Position numbers and translations under genes: made by a program
Shown: positions 9,005 through 17,918 of the stretch, one piece after another
Layout: every line of letters starts with the position of its first letter
How positions within the stretch are numbered: position 1 is the first letter of the stretch
Notes under the pieces: generated by a model
The model's database searches: none
Told to the model about the DNA's origin: nothing
Seen by the model: only the letters and a program-made list of their open reading frames with translations
Source: UBA2589 sp965223235
Lineage (GTDB): Bacteria; Gemmatimonadota; Gemmatimonadetes; Longimicrobiales; Gaopeijiaceae
Direction of reading: 5' to 3'
Assembly (NCBI GenBank): GCA_965223235.1
Contig: CBDCVV010000019.1
Coordinates: 483,438-547,437, forward strand
DNA: 64,000 bases

Positions 9005-9096
9005 ACGGATGTTGAGGCGTCAGGAAGCCGTAGCTTCTTCTAGCGGGACATCCGGAAGTACCGGGAAAAGCCATCAACCGGCTCACGCGGAGCGCC

Positions 9097-9114
9097 CCGA
9101 GCCCCTAAGCTCGG
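9097..9114. terminator. Small hairpin after permease copy 2
   Basis: CCGAGC and GCTCGG pair around a CCCTAA loop, 29 bases past the stop of the second ADOP permease. There is no U-run, so terminator function is doubtful. The surrounding bases carry a short direct repeat (CGGAGCGCCCC, twice). Confidence 0.25.
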
Positions 9115-9142
9115 AGCGCCCCAGCTTGGCAAGCCATTCCGG

Positions 9143-11794
9143 CTACTCCGCCCTGAGAGCCTCCACCGGATCCACCGAGGTCGCGCGGCGCGCGGGGAAG
9201 ACCGCCGCCGCCACTCCTACCACCACAATCAAGGAGAGGACGGCCGCGAAGACGGTCGGGTCCTGCGGGTCAACCTGGTACATGAGAAGCGCGACGATCC
9301 TCGTCACGCCGAACGCCAACGCCAAGCCGATCGCCAGACCGAGACCCAACTGACTCGCGCCCTGTCTGGCTACGAGTCGTACCACGTCACGCGACGCCGC
9401 CCCCAGCGCCATCCGAATTCCCATCTCTTGAGTGCGCCGGCTGACTGCAAAAGAAAGCACGCCGTACAGGCCTACAGAGGCCATGAAGAGAGCGGCAAGC
9501 CCGAACGATATGAAGACGACACCAAAGACCTTGAAGAACCAAAGCTGCTGATCAATGACCTCGGCCTCGCTCCGCACGTCGTAGATCGGAAGATCGGAGT
9601 CTAGGCGACGCACAGCCGCGCGCACGTCACCGGTCACGGACAGCGCACTGCCACTCCGGGTCAACCCGGCCACACTCAGAAAGGCCCGGTCGTGCTGTCG
9701 AAGAGGCACGTAATACCCCGCGGGCTCGAACTCCTCTCCGTTCAGCTCAGGACCACCCATGTGGAGGTCGGGCGCCACGCCCACGACTGTGAGGACGGGG
9801 AGGGTGTCAGAAGCGCCCTCCCTGAATTGCCGGCCGATCGGATCGCTACCGCCAAAGTAGCGCTCGACCATCGGTTGGTTCACGATGGCAACGAGCTCCG
9901 AGTCCCCGTCGTCGGAAACGGTGAAGTTTCGCCCCGACAGCAACTCCTGGCCCATGGCTCCGATGTAGCCGGGTGTAATTACGGCCCGGTTGATTTGAGG
10001 TAGCTGCGCATCCTCCTCGTACTGTTGGCCATCGATCGCGACTCGGCGTCCACTACCCCCGTTGTACGGGAGCACATCGGTGAGGCCGACCGCGGCGAGC
10101 TGCGGGAGAGCTTCGAGCTCAGAGACAAGGTCGTCCCAGAACTGAAGCCGGTCCTCCTCCTCGGGATAGTCCGCAGCGAAGAGGCCGACACGAGCCGTAA
10201 ACAGCTCTTCGGTCGCGAACGGGTACTCGGCGTCTCCGAGACGTACGATGGACTTGGTCATCAAGCCGGCCCCGACCAGCAGTGCGACCGACAACGCCAC
10301 CTCTGCGGTCACCAGCACCCTCGTCAAACGACCCACGCTCATACTCGAAGACCCTCTCGACTCGTCCTTCAGAATCGAATTGACGTCGGTACGCGACATC
10401 TGGAACGCGGGTGCGATACCCGCGAGAATCGCGGAAAGCACCGAGACACCGATCACGAACGCGAGAATCGGCAGATCGACCTCGAACTGCATGAACCAGG
10501 GACGTCCCACCCTCGCCGGGTTGGTCACCTCGTCGAACCAGCCCGTAGCCACGAAGGTGATCCCGATCCCGACTACGGCCCCGACAAGCGAGAGGACGAG
10601 CGCTTCCGACAAGAAAGGGAGCATGACGCGGAAGCGGCTTCCACCCATCGCGATCCGCACCCCCGCCTCCTTCGTTCGCAACGAGGCCCGAGCCAGCAAG
10701 AGGCTCGCAACGTTGGCGCAAGCGACCAGTAACACACAGATCACGGCGAAGAGCATCCCGCCGAACACGAGGTTGATCTCGTCTCCGGTGTTCGCCTCCA
10801 CGACAGTCGAGAGCCGTGTCCCAATCCCTTCGTTCACCTCCGGATATTCAGACTCTAGGGCCTGAGCGATGGACGCCATCTCGAGCGATGCCTGGTCTCG
10901 GGACACACCGTCCTTCAGGCGACCATGTACCGAGAGATACTGACCCTGGCCGCGCGCAGCAGCGTACGGATCCTCTCGCATCGGCACCCAAACCTCGGTG
11001 TTGTAAGGCCACTGGAAACCGTCTGGCATCACGCCCAACACAGTTGCCGGCTCGCCATTTACGCGCACTTCTGTCCCGACGATATCGCGCGCACCCCCGT
11101 ATCGACTCATCCAGACGTCGTAGCCGATCAAGAGGTGGGGGGGAGAACCCGGTCGATCTTCGCCCGACGCGAAGGCCCTGCCCAGGATCGGCTCCGTGCG
11201 AAGCATCGGGAATGCGTCCGCGGTGACGAACGCTCCTTGGAAGCGCTGAGGCTCGGCACCTCCGTCCGAAACGTTCACCGTGCCCGAGTACGTCCCGACC
11301 AGGCCCTCGAACGATGTCTGCCGCTCGCGCCAGTCCATGAAGTTCTGAATCGGAACGTTCCGTTGGCTCTGATCGGCCTCGAGGTTCGTCTCGTATACCA
11401 CGAAGATCCGATCCGCCTCCGGCACATCCATTCCCCGGAAGTAGACGCCGTAGATCAAGCTGAACATGAAGGCGCTCAACCCGATCCCGATTGCGAGCAC
11501 CACCACGGCAACGGCCGCCGATCCAGGCATCTTCCCGAGCGATCTCGCCCCGAACTTCAGATCTCTCCACAACGTCCCCATCTCCACTTCCCGTCCTCGA
11601 GTCATGATGTAGCCCCCAGCCACGCGTATGGTGTGGAGCCAGAACCAAGCCGTCGGCCACCGCCCGCCCGCGCGGACGTACCAGACGAACTCCTCGTGCG
11701 CATCGCCGACGATGCTGTCCCCCACTACGCCCCTCGGGACGACCATCCGCAGGAAGCGGAGGGCCGACGGCGGCGGGCGCCCGTGGGGATTCAC
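9143..11794 (-). CDS. ADOP-type ABC transporter permease (MacB/FtsX-like), copy 2
   Basis: An 883-residue relative of the permease at 5071-7779, with the same plan: a soluble N-terminal stretch, a first FtsX/MacB unit (about 85-455) and a second (about 500-880). The longest open frame begins at 11833, but I choose the GTG at 11794 because it overlaps the padR stop in GTGA, exactly like the other pair. No ATPase is adjacent. The two copies are clearly divergent in sequence, so this is not a recent duplication. Substrate is unknown; exporters of this group are often linked to toxic compounds or lipids, but nothing here shows that. Confidence 0.92.
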   Translation of the reverse strand: MNPHGRPPPSALRFLRMVVPRGVVGDSIVGDAHEEFVWYVRAGGRWPTAWFWLHTIRVAGGYIMTRGREVEMGTLWRDLKFGARSLGKMPGSAAVAVVVLAIGIGLSAFMFSLIYGVYFRGMDVPEADRIFVVYETNLEADQSQRNVPIQNFMDWRERQTSFEGLVGTYSGTVNVSDGGAEPQRFQGAFVTADAFPMLRTEPILGRAFASGEDRPGSPPHLLIGYDVWMSRYGGARDIVGTEVRVNGEPATVLGVMPDGFQWPYNTEVWVPMREDPYAAARGQGQYLSVHGRLKDGVSRDQASLEMASIAQALESEYPEVNEGIGTRLSTVVEANTGDEINLVFGGMLFAVICVLLVACANVASLLLARASLRTKEAGVRIAMGGSRFRVMLPFLSEALVLSLVGAVVGIGITFVATGWFDEVTNPARVGRPWFMQFEVDLPILAFVIGVSVLSAILAGIAPAFQMSRTDVNSILKDESRGSSSMSVGRLTRVLVTAEVALSVALLVGAGLMTKSIVRLGDAEYPFATEELFTARVGLFAADYPEEEDRLQFWDDLVSELEALPQLAAVGLTDVLPYNGGSGRRVAIDGQQYEEDAQLPQINRAVITPGYIGAMGQELLSGRNFTVSDDGDSELVAIVNQPMVERYFGGSDPIGRQFREGASDTLPVLTVVGVAPDLHMGGPELNGEEFEPAGYYVPLRQHDRAFLSVAGLTRSGSALSVTGDVRAAVRRLDSDLPIYDVRSEAEVIDQQLWFFKVFGVVFISFGLAALFMASVGLYGVLSFAVSRRTQEMGIRMALGAASRDVVRLVARQGASQLGLGLAIGLALAFGVTRIVALLMYQVDPQDPTVFAAVLSLIVVVGVAAAVFPARRATSVDPVEALRAE

Positions 11795-12129
11795 GCTGGG
11801 CGCTCCTCGAACACACCTTCGAGTCCATCCCACAGCCGGAGGAGCGCTTCTCGGCTCGACCGGAGGACCTCCACTCCAACCGGAGTCACCGTGAATCGCC
11901 GACGCGGGTGGCCACCCCGGTCAGGTGTCGTCGCCTCGGTACTCCAGTCGACGTATCCCTTCCCCTCCATCCTCTCGAGCGTCTTGTAGAGCGCCCCTCG
12001 AGAGACCGCCCGCCCAGCTTCACAGTCGAGCTCTCGGATGATGGCGAGTGCGAACGCACCTGATCCCAGGCGGAGAATCGCCAAGAGGACCATCTGCTCG
12101 AACTCGCTCGGGTAGTCCCGACCCATCAC
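11791..12129 (-). CDS. PadR family transcriptional regulator, copy 2
   Basis: The 112-residue protein is a minimal PadR winged-helix regulator with the RGALYKTLERMEGKGYV recognition region and a GGHPRRRFTVT wing. It is coupled by a 4-base overlap to the permease that follows. A perfect inverted repeat lies 36 bases upstream (12165-12182). The repeat differs in sequence from that of copy 1, so the two regulators probably respond separately. Confidence 0.93.
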   Translation of the reverse strand: MMGRDYPSEFEQMVLLAILRLGSGAFALAIIRELDCEAGRAVSRGALYKTLERMEGKGYVDWSTEATTPDRGGHPRRRFTVTPVGVEVLRSSREALLRLWDGLEGVFEERPA

Positions 12130-12164
12130 CGCACCTCCACACCCTCAGAAGCCGTTCGGGCCTC

Positions 12165-12182
12165 GTCGACACCGATGTCGAC
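12165..12182. promoter_or_regulatory. Probable operator for PadR copy 2 (perfect inverted repeat)
   Basis: GTCGACA (12165-12171) and TGTCGAC (12176-12182) form a perfect 7-base inverted repeat with spacer CCGA, upstream of the padR copy 2 start on the minus strand. Position and symmetry suggest the operator; binding is inferred. Confidence 0.55.
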
Positions 12183-12247
12183 AATGCACACATCGATGGC
12201 CTACGGGGGGTGCGTGCTCAGGGTTTCACCCAGCTCGCCCCTCGGAT

Positions 12248-13012
12248 CTAGAACTTTCCGCTATTGGGCTGAGGGCCAGTCGGGATCGGCTCCGCGTTGT
12301 CCCAATGCTCGACAATGCGACCATCCTCGACTCGAAAGAGATCGAAGACCGCCAGCTCTACTTCCAGAAAGACGGAGCTATAGACCATCACGAAGTTGCC
12401 CTGCCCGATGACCTTGAACACGTCTCGGTACACCATGTCGGCTCCAGCTCCGTTCACGAACGCCTCGAACGCCTCCACCCCGTCCTCTAGTTGAGGATTG
12501 TGCTGGATGTACTCCGCCCCGAGATAGTCACGAATTTGGGTTGTCCTACGGTGCACGAGGACGTTCTCGACAAAATCTCGAACGAGCTCCTTGTTCTTCT
12601 CCGTCAGCTCTTCATCTCGGATCTCCGTAGGACCGTCGATCGGACTGCGTCCGTCCGAAGGTGGGTCGATGTAGGGAGCAATCACATCCCAATGCTCGAC
12701 GATCTTGTCGTCGTCGTCCGTCTCGAAGAGGTCCGTCGTAACCCACTTCGCCTCGCCGTTGTTGATGTCTTGGAAGACGTGCACGAAGACGTACGGCCCA
12801 TCTACCAGAGCTCTCACGACGCGGATGTCTCGAACGGGATTCCGTTCGACGAACGGTTCGAAGAAGGCGACGAATCCCTCGACGCCATCGGCGACGCCAG
12901 TGCTGTGTTGGGTGTATCGGTCGCCCGTGTACTTGGTGACGGCCTCACGCACCTTCCCGTCTCGAATGCCCTCGAGGTAGAGGCCAGTGGCGTTCGCAAG
13001 TTTACGGTTCAT
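12248..13012 (-). CDS. Tandem SnoaL-like (NTF2-fold) protein
   Basis: The 254-residue protein holds two copies of a SnoaL/NTF2-like domain (about 1-125 and 130-250). Each ends with the same type of segment, V(E)HWD, and each carries a Y-x-QH motif (RYTQHS and EYIQHN) seen in predicted ester-cyclase or dehydratase members. I choose the ATG at 13012 because GGAG precedes it at good spacing; the frame is open further upstream to 13207. It lies 23 bases after the plug-domain gene on the same strand and may be cotranscribed with it. Substrate unknown. Confidence 0.8.
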   Translation of the reverse strand: MNRKLANATGLYLEGIRDGKVREAVTKYTGDRYTQHSTGVADGVEGFVAFFEPFVERNPVRDIRVVRALVDGPYVFVHVFQDINNGEAKWVTTDLFETDDDDKIVEHWDVIAPYIDPPSDGRSPIDGPTEIRDEELTEKNKELVRDFVENVLVHRRTTQIRDYLGAEYIQHNPQLEDGVEAFEAFVNGAGADMVYRDVFKVIGQGNFVMVYSSVFLEVELAVFDLFRVEDGRIVEHWDNAEPIPTGPQPNSGKF

Positions 13013-13035
13013 TGGGCTAGCTCCGGCCATTTGCG

Positions 13036-15414
13036 TCACCGAGTGTAGATCAGCAGTGCACCGTACCTGGAATTCGGGTAGAACGTCTCCGCCTCGATGG
13101 CCGGGAGTATCTCGATACGGTCGATGCTCATCACGTCGAGCCCCAGAAGTACGAAGTGTGGCTTGGCAAGTCGAGCCCCATTTAGATAGACCTCCGGCAT
13201 CCGGCACTCCGCCCCGGCGTTGCGCCCCAACTGAATGCAGACTCCGGGCCTGGGCCGCTCTTTGGTGCCGTCGACATAGAAGAGCGTCTCATACGAGTAA
13301 AGGCCGGGAACTTGAGCATGTTGCAGTACGGTGGCGATCGACGGCGCGCCGAACGCCGCCGCTTCAATCTGCTCCCGCGTCATGACGTCCACACGCGTGC
13401 CGCGGGCGCGGTATCGCGCGCGTGCACCCCGCGTCACTTCTACGAGCAGCCCCTCCAGCTCTAGCGCGGGGTCCGGCATTGAGATCTCAAAGAAGTTCTC
13501 TGCCCCACCCGCCACATGAACACTGTCCGAGGAACTCGATCTCCCGAGGTGCGAAACGTGGACCGAGTAGGACCCGGCGGGGACGTCCCCGATCTCGAAT
13601 CGCCCATTGTCGTCAGACAGTATCTGGCGGTCTCCGATGCTCACGACCGCGTTGGCGAGCGCTGCCCCAGATGTCGTTCTTACCCGGCCGGAGACTGACA
13701 CGGGGTCACCTGCCGCGATACTGAGGTGGACGACCTCGACTCCCCCGTCCGCCAGCCGAATCGTTCTGGGCGCGGAGTCCTTCCCGAGCGCCGACGCAAG
13801 AACGGTGACGCCGACGTCCGCCGGCACATCGCAGAAGACGAACCCTCCTGCCCCGTCCGTCGACACCTCCGACCATTCCATCCTCCCGTCGAACCCCGTC
13901 TCGTCGAGGTTCTGGACGGTACGCCAAGAGAGGCTGATCTTCGCATCGGGTACAGGCACGCTGCTTCCCTCGTCGAGCACCACCCCCCGTACAGACCCTG
14001 CGAGCCTCTCCGACGGAGTTGCCACCGAGGAGCAATGCCGTCGTGTGTCCGACTCGATCGTGGGAATGCGAATCAGCACCTCGCGCGCGGATTCGGTTGA
14101 GCCATCCCCATCGCTAACAGGTCGCACGGGTGTCCGCACGGTATCCAGACCCATCAAACTCCATGTCGGGTCATGCACCTGCAGCTCGTACAATCCGTCC
14201 GGGATCCCCCGCAGCGAGAAGGCGCCGGCTGCGTTCGAGCGCGTCACATACGTCGTTCCAGCTACCCGGACTTCGACCCCGTGGGCGCTTTCCCCGCTCC
14301 CCTCTTTGACGATGCGGCCCTCGATCCTCCCTCGGTCCGACCCCTCCCAGATCCGCTGACCCGAGCGGTGTACTCGCCGCACCTCCCCCCCGTGCTCTTC
14401 GAGCGCTACCACGACCTCGCGCTGATCCAACGAACCCGCCACGCGTTGTAACCCCACGGCCGGCATGCGAATATCCCACTCCTCGACAATCCACCCACCC
14501 CCCTCGAGGGCGCCAAACTGGATCCGCCCGCCCAGATGGGAGGTATCGATGTCGCGAACGAGCCCGGTGTAGCGGAACGTCAGCTCCAAGAGCCGACTCG
14601 TCTCAACGTCCAACCAGAAGGTGCCGAGAATGTCGGGCACGTTGCGTCCATCCACCGGCCGAAACGACAGGCCAATCCCCGGCGAGTCGCCCGTTCGTCG
14701 CTCCACGCCGAAGCAATGCGTGGCAAGGAATGCCTCGGAAAGGAGCGCATCTACATCGGGAGCGTAGTACATCGTCTTTCCGTCGACTTGCTGCACGTAC
14801 CCATCTCGGGCGAGCCTGCTCGCGTCGACGCTTCGGAAGGGGTGCGGTCCCCACGCTGGGAGGTCCTGCCTAGACTCCGAGAGGACTCGACTCCCGCTGG
14901 GGTCGAGGCGTCGCACGTGCGTCTCCACGTCGTACCGGAAGAGACTGGCGTCCGTCGCCCATTCGATGGACTCGAGTGCGGTTCGAGCCTCCCGCCAGAG
15001 CCGCCCGATCTCGAGGGCCTGGAATGCATCGCCCCCGCAGCGCTCCTCCGCCTCCACCGAGAGTCCCCCTAACTCGATTGCCCGCGACTCGAGCTGTAGG
15101 TCGACGAAGACGGTGTCGCGAACCGCGAGCGCGCCGAGTACCTCGTGTGCCGTTTCCATTCCCACGAACGACGCCTGCACGGTCGTCGCGCCCATCGTCG
15201 TGATGCTGTACTCGCCCCCAGGACCCGTCAGCTGTCCGGCGAGCCGCGATCCCTGCGCCCCCACGACCTCGACGAGCGCTCCCGCGAGTGGTCCGCCTCC
15301 GTCCGCCCGGGTGACAACGCCGCGGACCGTCTGGCCGACTGCCCAATGCGGGGCGAGTGCCAAGAGCACGGTCGCGCAGGCCACCGCGGCCGGAGCGGGT
15401 CTCGATGTGCGAAT
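13036..15414 (-). CDS. Carboxypeptidase-regulatory repeats with a TonB-plug domain but no barrel
   Basis: The protein has carboxypeptidase-regulatory Ig-like domains near the N-terminus, in the middle (about 365-430) and again near 580-640, and a TonB-receptor plug-like domain in the last 110 residues. It ends right after the plug with no room for a beta-barrel, although plugs normally precede one. Start choice is unusual. The first standard start is GTG at 15384, which leaves a poor signal peptide and no ribosome site. ATT at 15414 follows AGGAGG by four bases and gives a classic signal peptide (Ile-Arg-Thr-Ser-Arg then hydrophobic, cleaved near VGQ). I list the ATT, tentatively. Confidence 0.7.
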   Translation of the reverse strand: MRTSRPAPAAVACATVLLALAPHWAVGQTVRGVVTRADGGGPLAGALVEVVGAQGSRLAGQLTGPGGEYSITTMGATTVQASFVGMETAHEVLGALAVRDTVFVDLQLESRAIELGGLSVEAEERCGGDAFQALEIGRLWREARTALESIEWATDASLFRYDVETHVRRLDPSGSRVLSESRQDLPAWGPHPFRSVDASRLARDGYVQQVDGKTMYYAPDVDALLSEAFLATHCFGVERRTGDSPGIGLSFRPVDGRNVPDILGTFWLDVETSRLLELTFRYTGLVRDIDTSHLGGRIQFGALEGGGWIVEEWDIRMPAVGLQRVAGSLDQREVVVALEEHGGEVRRVHRSGQRIWEGSDRGRIEGRIVKEGSGESAHGVEVRVAGTTYVTRSNAAGAFSLRGIPDGLYELQVHDPTWSLMGLDTVRTPVRPVSDGDGSTESAREVLIRIPTIESDTRRHCSSVATPSERLAGSVRGVVLDEGSSVPVPDAKISLSWRTVQNLDETGFDGRMEWSEVSTDGAGGFVFCDVPADVGVTVLASALGKDSAPRTIRLADGGVEVVHLSIAAGDPVSVSGRVRTTSGAALANAVVSIGDRQILSDDNGRFEIGDVPAGSYSVHVSHLGRSSSSDSVHVAGGAENFFEISMPDPALELEGLLVEVTRGARARYRARGTRVDVMTREQIEAAAFGAPSIATVLQHAQVPGLYSYETLFYVDGTKERPRPGVCIQLGRNAGAECRMPEVYLNGARLAKPHFVLLGLDVMSIDRIEILPAIEAETFYPNSRYGALLIYTR

Positions 15415-15477
15415 GAAGCCTCCTCGTCATGAACTACTCGTTGATACGCTGCTTAGTCGGGGTCCTTTCGGTGGTCG

Positions 15478-16296
15478 CTAAGCCAACCCTCTCCTCACCC
15501 GCGCCGACACCCACTCCGCGACCACGACGGTGGCGAGAATGACTCCGAGAATCACGCTGACCCGGGACCAAGCCAGCGCATCTATGGACGCCTGAAGCGC
15601 CATCCCGATCCCGCCGGCACCGACGATCCCGAGGATCGTCGCCTCGCGAATGTTGATCTCCCAGCGGTACACACTCACGCCCGCCATGGTGGGTAAGACG
15701 TGTGGCACAATACCGAATGTCAACGACTGAGACCGGCCCGCCCCCGTAGTCATGAGGGCTGTAACAGGCAACTCTGGAGCCTCCTCGATCGCCTCGTAGA
15801 TCAGCTTGCCTACGAAGCCAACGGACCGAAGTGCGATCGCGAGGATGCCAGCCAGAACACCGGGCCCAACGAGCACCACAAGAATCAACGCCCAAATGAT
15901 CGAGTTGACAGACCGTGACGTAACGAGGGCGAGGAGCGCGACGGGTCGCACGAGCCTCTGGGAAGGAGTCGTCGGGCGGGCGGCCATAAAAGCGATCGGG
16001 ATTGCGATGAGCACGCCGAGGATCGTGCCGAGAGTCGCAATGTGCAGTGTGTCTGCGAGCGGTTGCGCAAGCGCGGTCAGGTACGACGCATCGGGCGGAA
16101 ACATCCGCAAGCTCAGGTCCTGGAGCTGAACCCCCGCATCGAACACGAAACTCCACGTCGTGTTCGCCGCTACATGCGACCAGGCCCAAACCAACACAGC
16201 GGCCGTGCCGAGTGCTCCGAGGAGCCTCGACTGCCGCTCCGCTGCCGAATGGCGTTGCCACGTCGTCCCGACGCTCGACCTGGTCGCGCCCCTCAC
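15478..16296 (-). CDS. phnE: PhnE-type ABC transporter permease, second subunit
   Basis: The 272-residue inner-membrane protein has about six helices and the binding-protein-dependent transport signature near EAIEEAPELPVTALMTTGAG, where it contacts the ATPase. The open frame extends to 16551, but the GTG at 16296 overlaps the stop of the preceding permease gene (GTGA) and is the likely start. It is the last gene of the five-gene operon that begins with a glycerophosphodiesterase. Together with the other PhnE it should form the heterodimeric channel of a phosphonate/phosphite/phosphate-ester importer. Confidence 0.93.
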   Translation of the reverse strand: MRGATRSSVGTTWQRHSAAERQSRLLGALGTAAVLVWAWSHVAANTTWSFVFDAGVQLQDLSLRMFPPDASYLTALAQPLADTLHIATLGTILGVLIAIPIAFMAARPTTPSQRLVRPVALLALVTSRSVNSIIWALILVVLVGPGVLAGILAIALRSVGFVGKLIYEAIEEAPELPVTALMTTGAGRSQSLTFGIVPHVLPTMAGVSVYRWEINIREATILGIVGAGGIGMALQASIDALAWSRVSVILGVILATVVVAEWVSARVRRGLA

Positions 16297-17093
16297 AGAA
16301 GACCCCGTCTCAGCCGTCCGGACACGAGTTCTGCCACGAACAGCATGACGATAATCAGGATCAGAATAGCCGAGACCGACTCGAACTCGTAGCGGGAGAA
16401 CGCCGTGATGAGCGTCGCCCCAATACCACCTGCCCCGACGAGACCGATGATCGCGGACTCTCTGAAGTTGATATCCAGCCGATACAGCGTGAGCCCCATG
16501 ATTCGGGGCATGACCTGGGGGAGCACCGCGAAGACGATACGGGTCGGCCATCCTGCGCCCGCCGTCGTGAGTGCCTCTACCGGCGCGGGATCAATCTCCT
16601 CTACAGCTTCTGCGAGCAGCTTGCCGAGGAACCCGATGGTCGCGACGACGAGTGTCATCACTCCGGCGAATGCGCCGAAGCCGAACATGGCCACGAATAG
16701 GATCGCGACGAGCACTTCGTGAAAAGCACGAGAAACAGCGAGCGCTCCTCGACACACGGCGTAGACCACAGGCGGAGCGAGGTTTCGCGCAGCACCCAAT
16801 CCGAACGGGACCGAGAGTACGAAGCCCACTGCTGTCGCGACCGCGGTCATCGCCAGGCTCTCCACGAGCCCCATTCGAATGTCTGTCCACCGGGTCACGA
16901 AGTCTGGGCGCAGCCACCCACCGAAAAAGTCCGCAGCCCGCTCGACACCTTCCGCAACTCGGGTCGCGTCGACCTCGACCGTGAGTGCCGCTACGATCGC
17001 GTATACCACGAGGCCGCCCACGAGCGCGAGACGAACGACAGGATTCTCGATCTTGGGCGGCGGGCGCCACGAACGCTCGACGTCAGTCGCCAA
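16293..17093 (-). CDS. phnE: PhnE-type ABC transporter permease, first subunit
   Basis: The 266-residue membrane protein is related to the permease encoded next to it. It carries the same signature stretch, EAVEEIDPAPVEALTTAGAG, near residue 170, and the RESAIIGLVGAGGIG segment typical of PhnE. It starts 6 bases after phnC and overlaps the next phnE. Two different PhnE genes instead of one repeated gene is a known arrangement for phosphonate importers. Confidence 0.94.
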   Translation of the reverse strand: MATDVERSWRPPPKIENPVVRLALVGGLVVYAIVAALTVEVDATRVAEGVERAADFFGGWLRPDFVTRWTDIRMGLVESLAMTAVATAVGFVLSVPFGLGAARNLAPPVVYAVCRGALAVSRAFHEVLVAILFVAMFGFGAFAGVMTLVVATIGFLGKLLAEAVEEIDPAPVEALTTAGAGWPTRIVFAVLPQVMPRIMGLTLYRLDINFRESAIIGLVGAGGIGATLITAFSRYEFESVSAILILIIVMLFVAELVSGRLRRGLL

Positions 17094-17099
17094 CGTCAG

Positions 17100-17918
17100 T
17101 CACCCGCGAATCCCCCTCACGCTGTCACCCCCGACGACGTGCGGCTCGACCGCCTCCTCACCGTAGATCTCAGTCAGCACCGCATCGTTCAGGGCGGACG
17201 GAGGACCGTCGAAGACGATCCTCCCCTCGTGTAGGCCCAGAATCCGAGGACAGAAGCGCCGCGCGAGAGGTACGTCGTGCAAGTTGATGACTGCCGCCAG
17301 ACCCGACTCCGTGCAGACCTCCGAGAGGAGCGTCATGATCCGCACCGACGCCGCCGGATCGAGGCTGGCGGTAGGCTCGTCGACCAACAGCAGCCTTGGG
17401 TGTTGAAGAAGAGCTCTCGCAATCCCCACCCTCTGCTTCTGACCGCCCGACAGTTCATCACACCGTCGATCCTCGAGGCCCTCGAGGCCCATACGCTCGA
17501 GTAGGTGGAAGGCTGCGGCGACGTCTTCGGATTCGAAGTCGCGGCGGAGGGAGCGCCAGAAGCCGGTCCGGCCCAGCGCTCCCACGAGGACGTTCTCCAT
17601 CACCGTGAGCCGGTCGACGAGAGCATGCTCCTGGAAGATCATCCCCATCCGGCGACGGGCATCGCGTAGGTCCGAACGACCGAGCTCCGTGACCTCCCTT
17701 CCTTCCAGTTGTACGGAGCCGCTCGTGGGCTCGACGAGCCTCTGGACCGCCCGGAGGAGTGTGCTCTTCCCTGCACCGGATGCACCGATGAGCCCTACGA
17801 TCTCCGTCGACTCGAGGGAGAAGGAGACGCCCCGCAGCACGTCTTCACCTGAGGCGTAGCCGACGACCAAGTCATCGACCGCGAGTACGGGCGGGGGTGT
17901 GTCGCCACTCATCGGCAC
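17100..17918 (-). CDS. phnC: PhnC-type ABC transporter ATP-binding protein
   Basis: The 272-residue ATPase has Walker A GASGAGKST near residue 44, the Q-loop in MIFQEHALV, the signature LSGGQKQR near 156, Walker B LLLVDEPTASLD and the switch His in INLHD. All nucleotide-binding residues are present. Its start overlaps the end of phnD by ten bases, so the two are coupled. It powers the import of a phosphorus compound through the two PhnE subunits. Confidence 0.95.
   Translation of the reverse strand: MPMSGDTPPPVLAVDDLVVGYASGEDVLRGVSFSLESTEIVGLIGASGAGKSTLLRAVQRLVEPTSGSVQLEGREVTELGRSDLRDARRRMGMIFQEHALVDRLTVMENVLVGALGRTGFWRSLRRDFESEDVAAAFHLLERMGLEGLEDRRCDELSGGQKQRVGIARALLQHPRLLLVDEPTASLDPAASVRIMTLLSEVCTESGLAAVINLHDVPLARRFCPRILGLHEGRIVFDGPPSALNDAVLTEIYGEEAVEPHVVGGDSVRGIRG

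Noticed and set aside
11791..11833. A 43-base overlap of padR copy 2 with its permease
   Set aside because: The GTG at 11794 gives the usual GTGA overlap, so the long overlap is a start-choice artefact.
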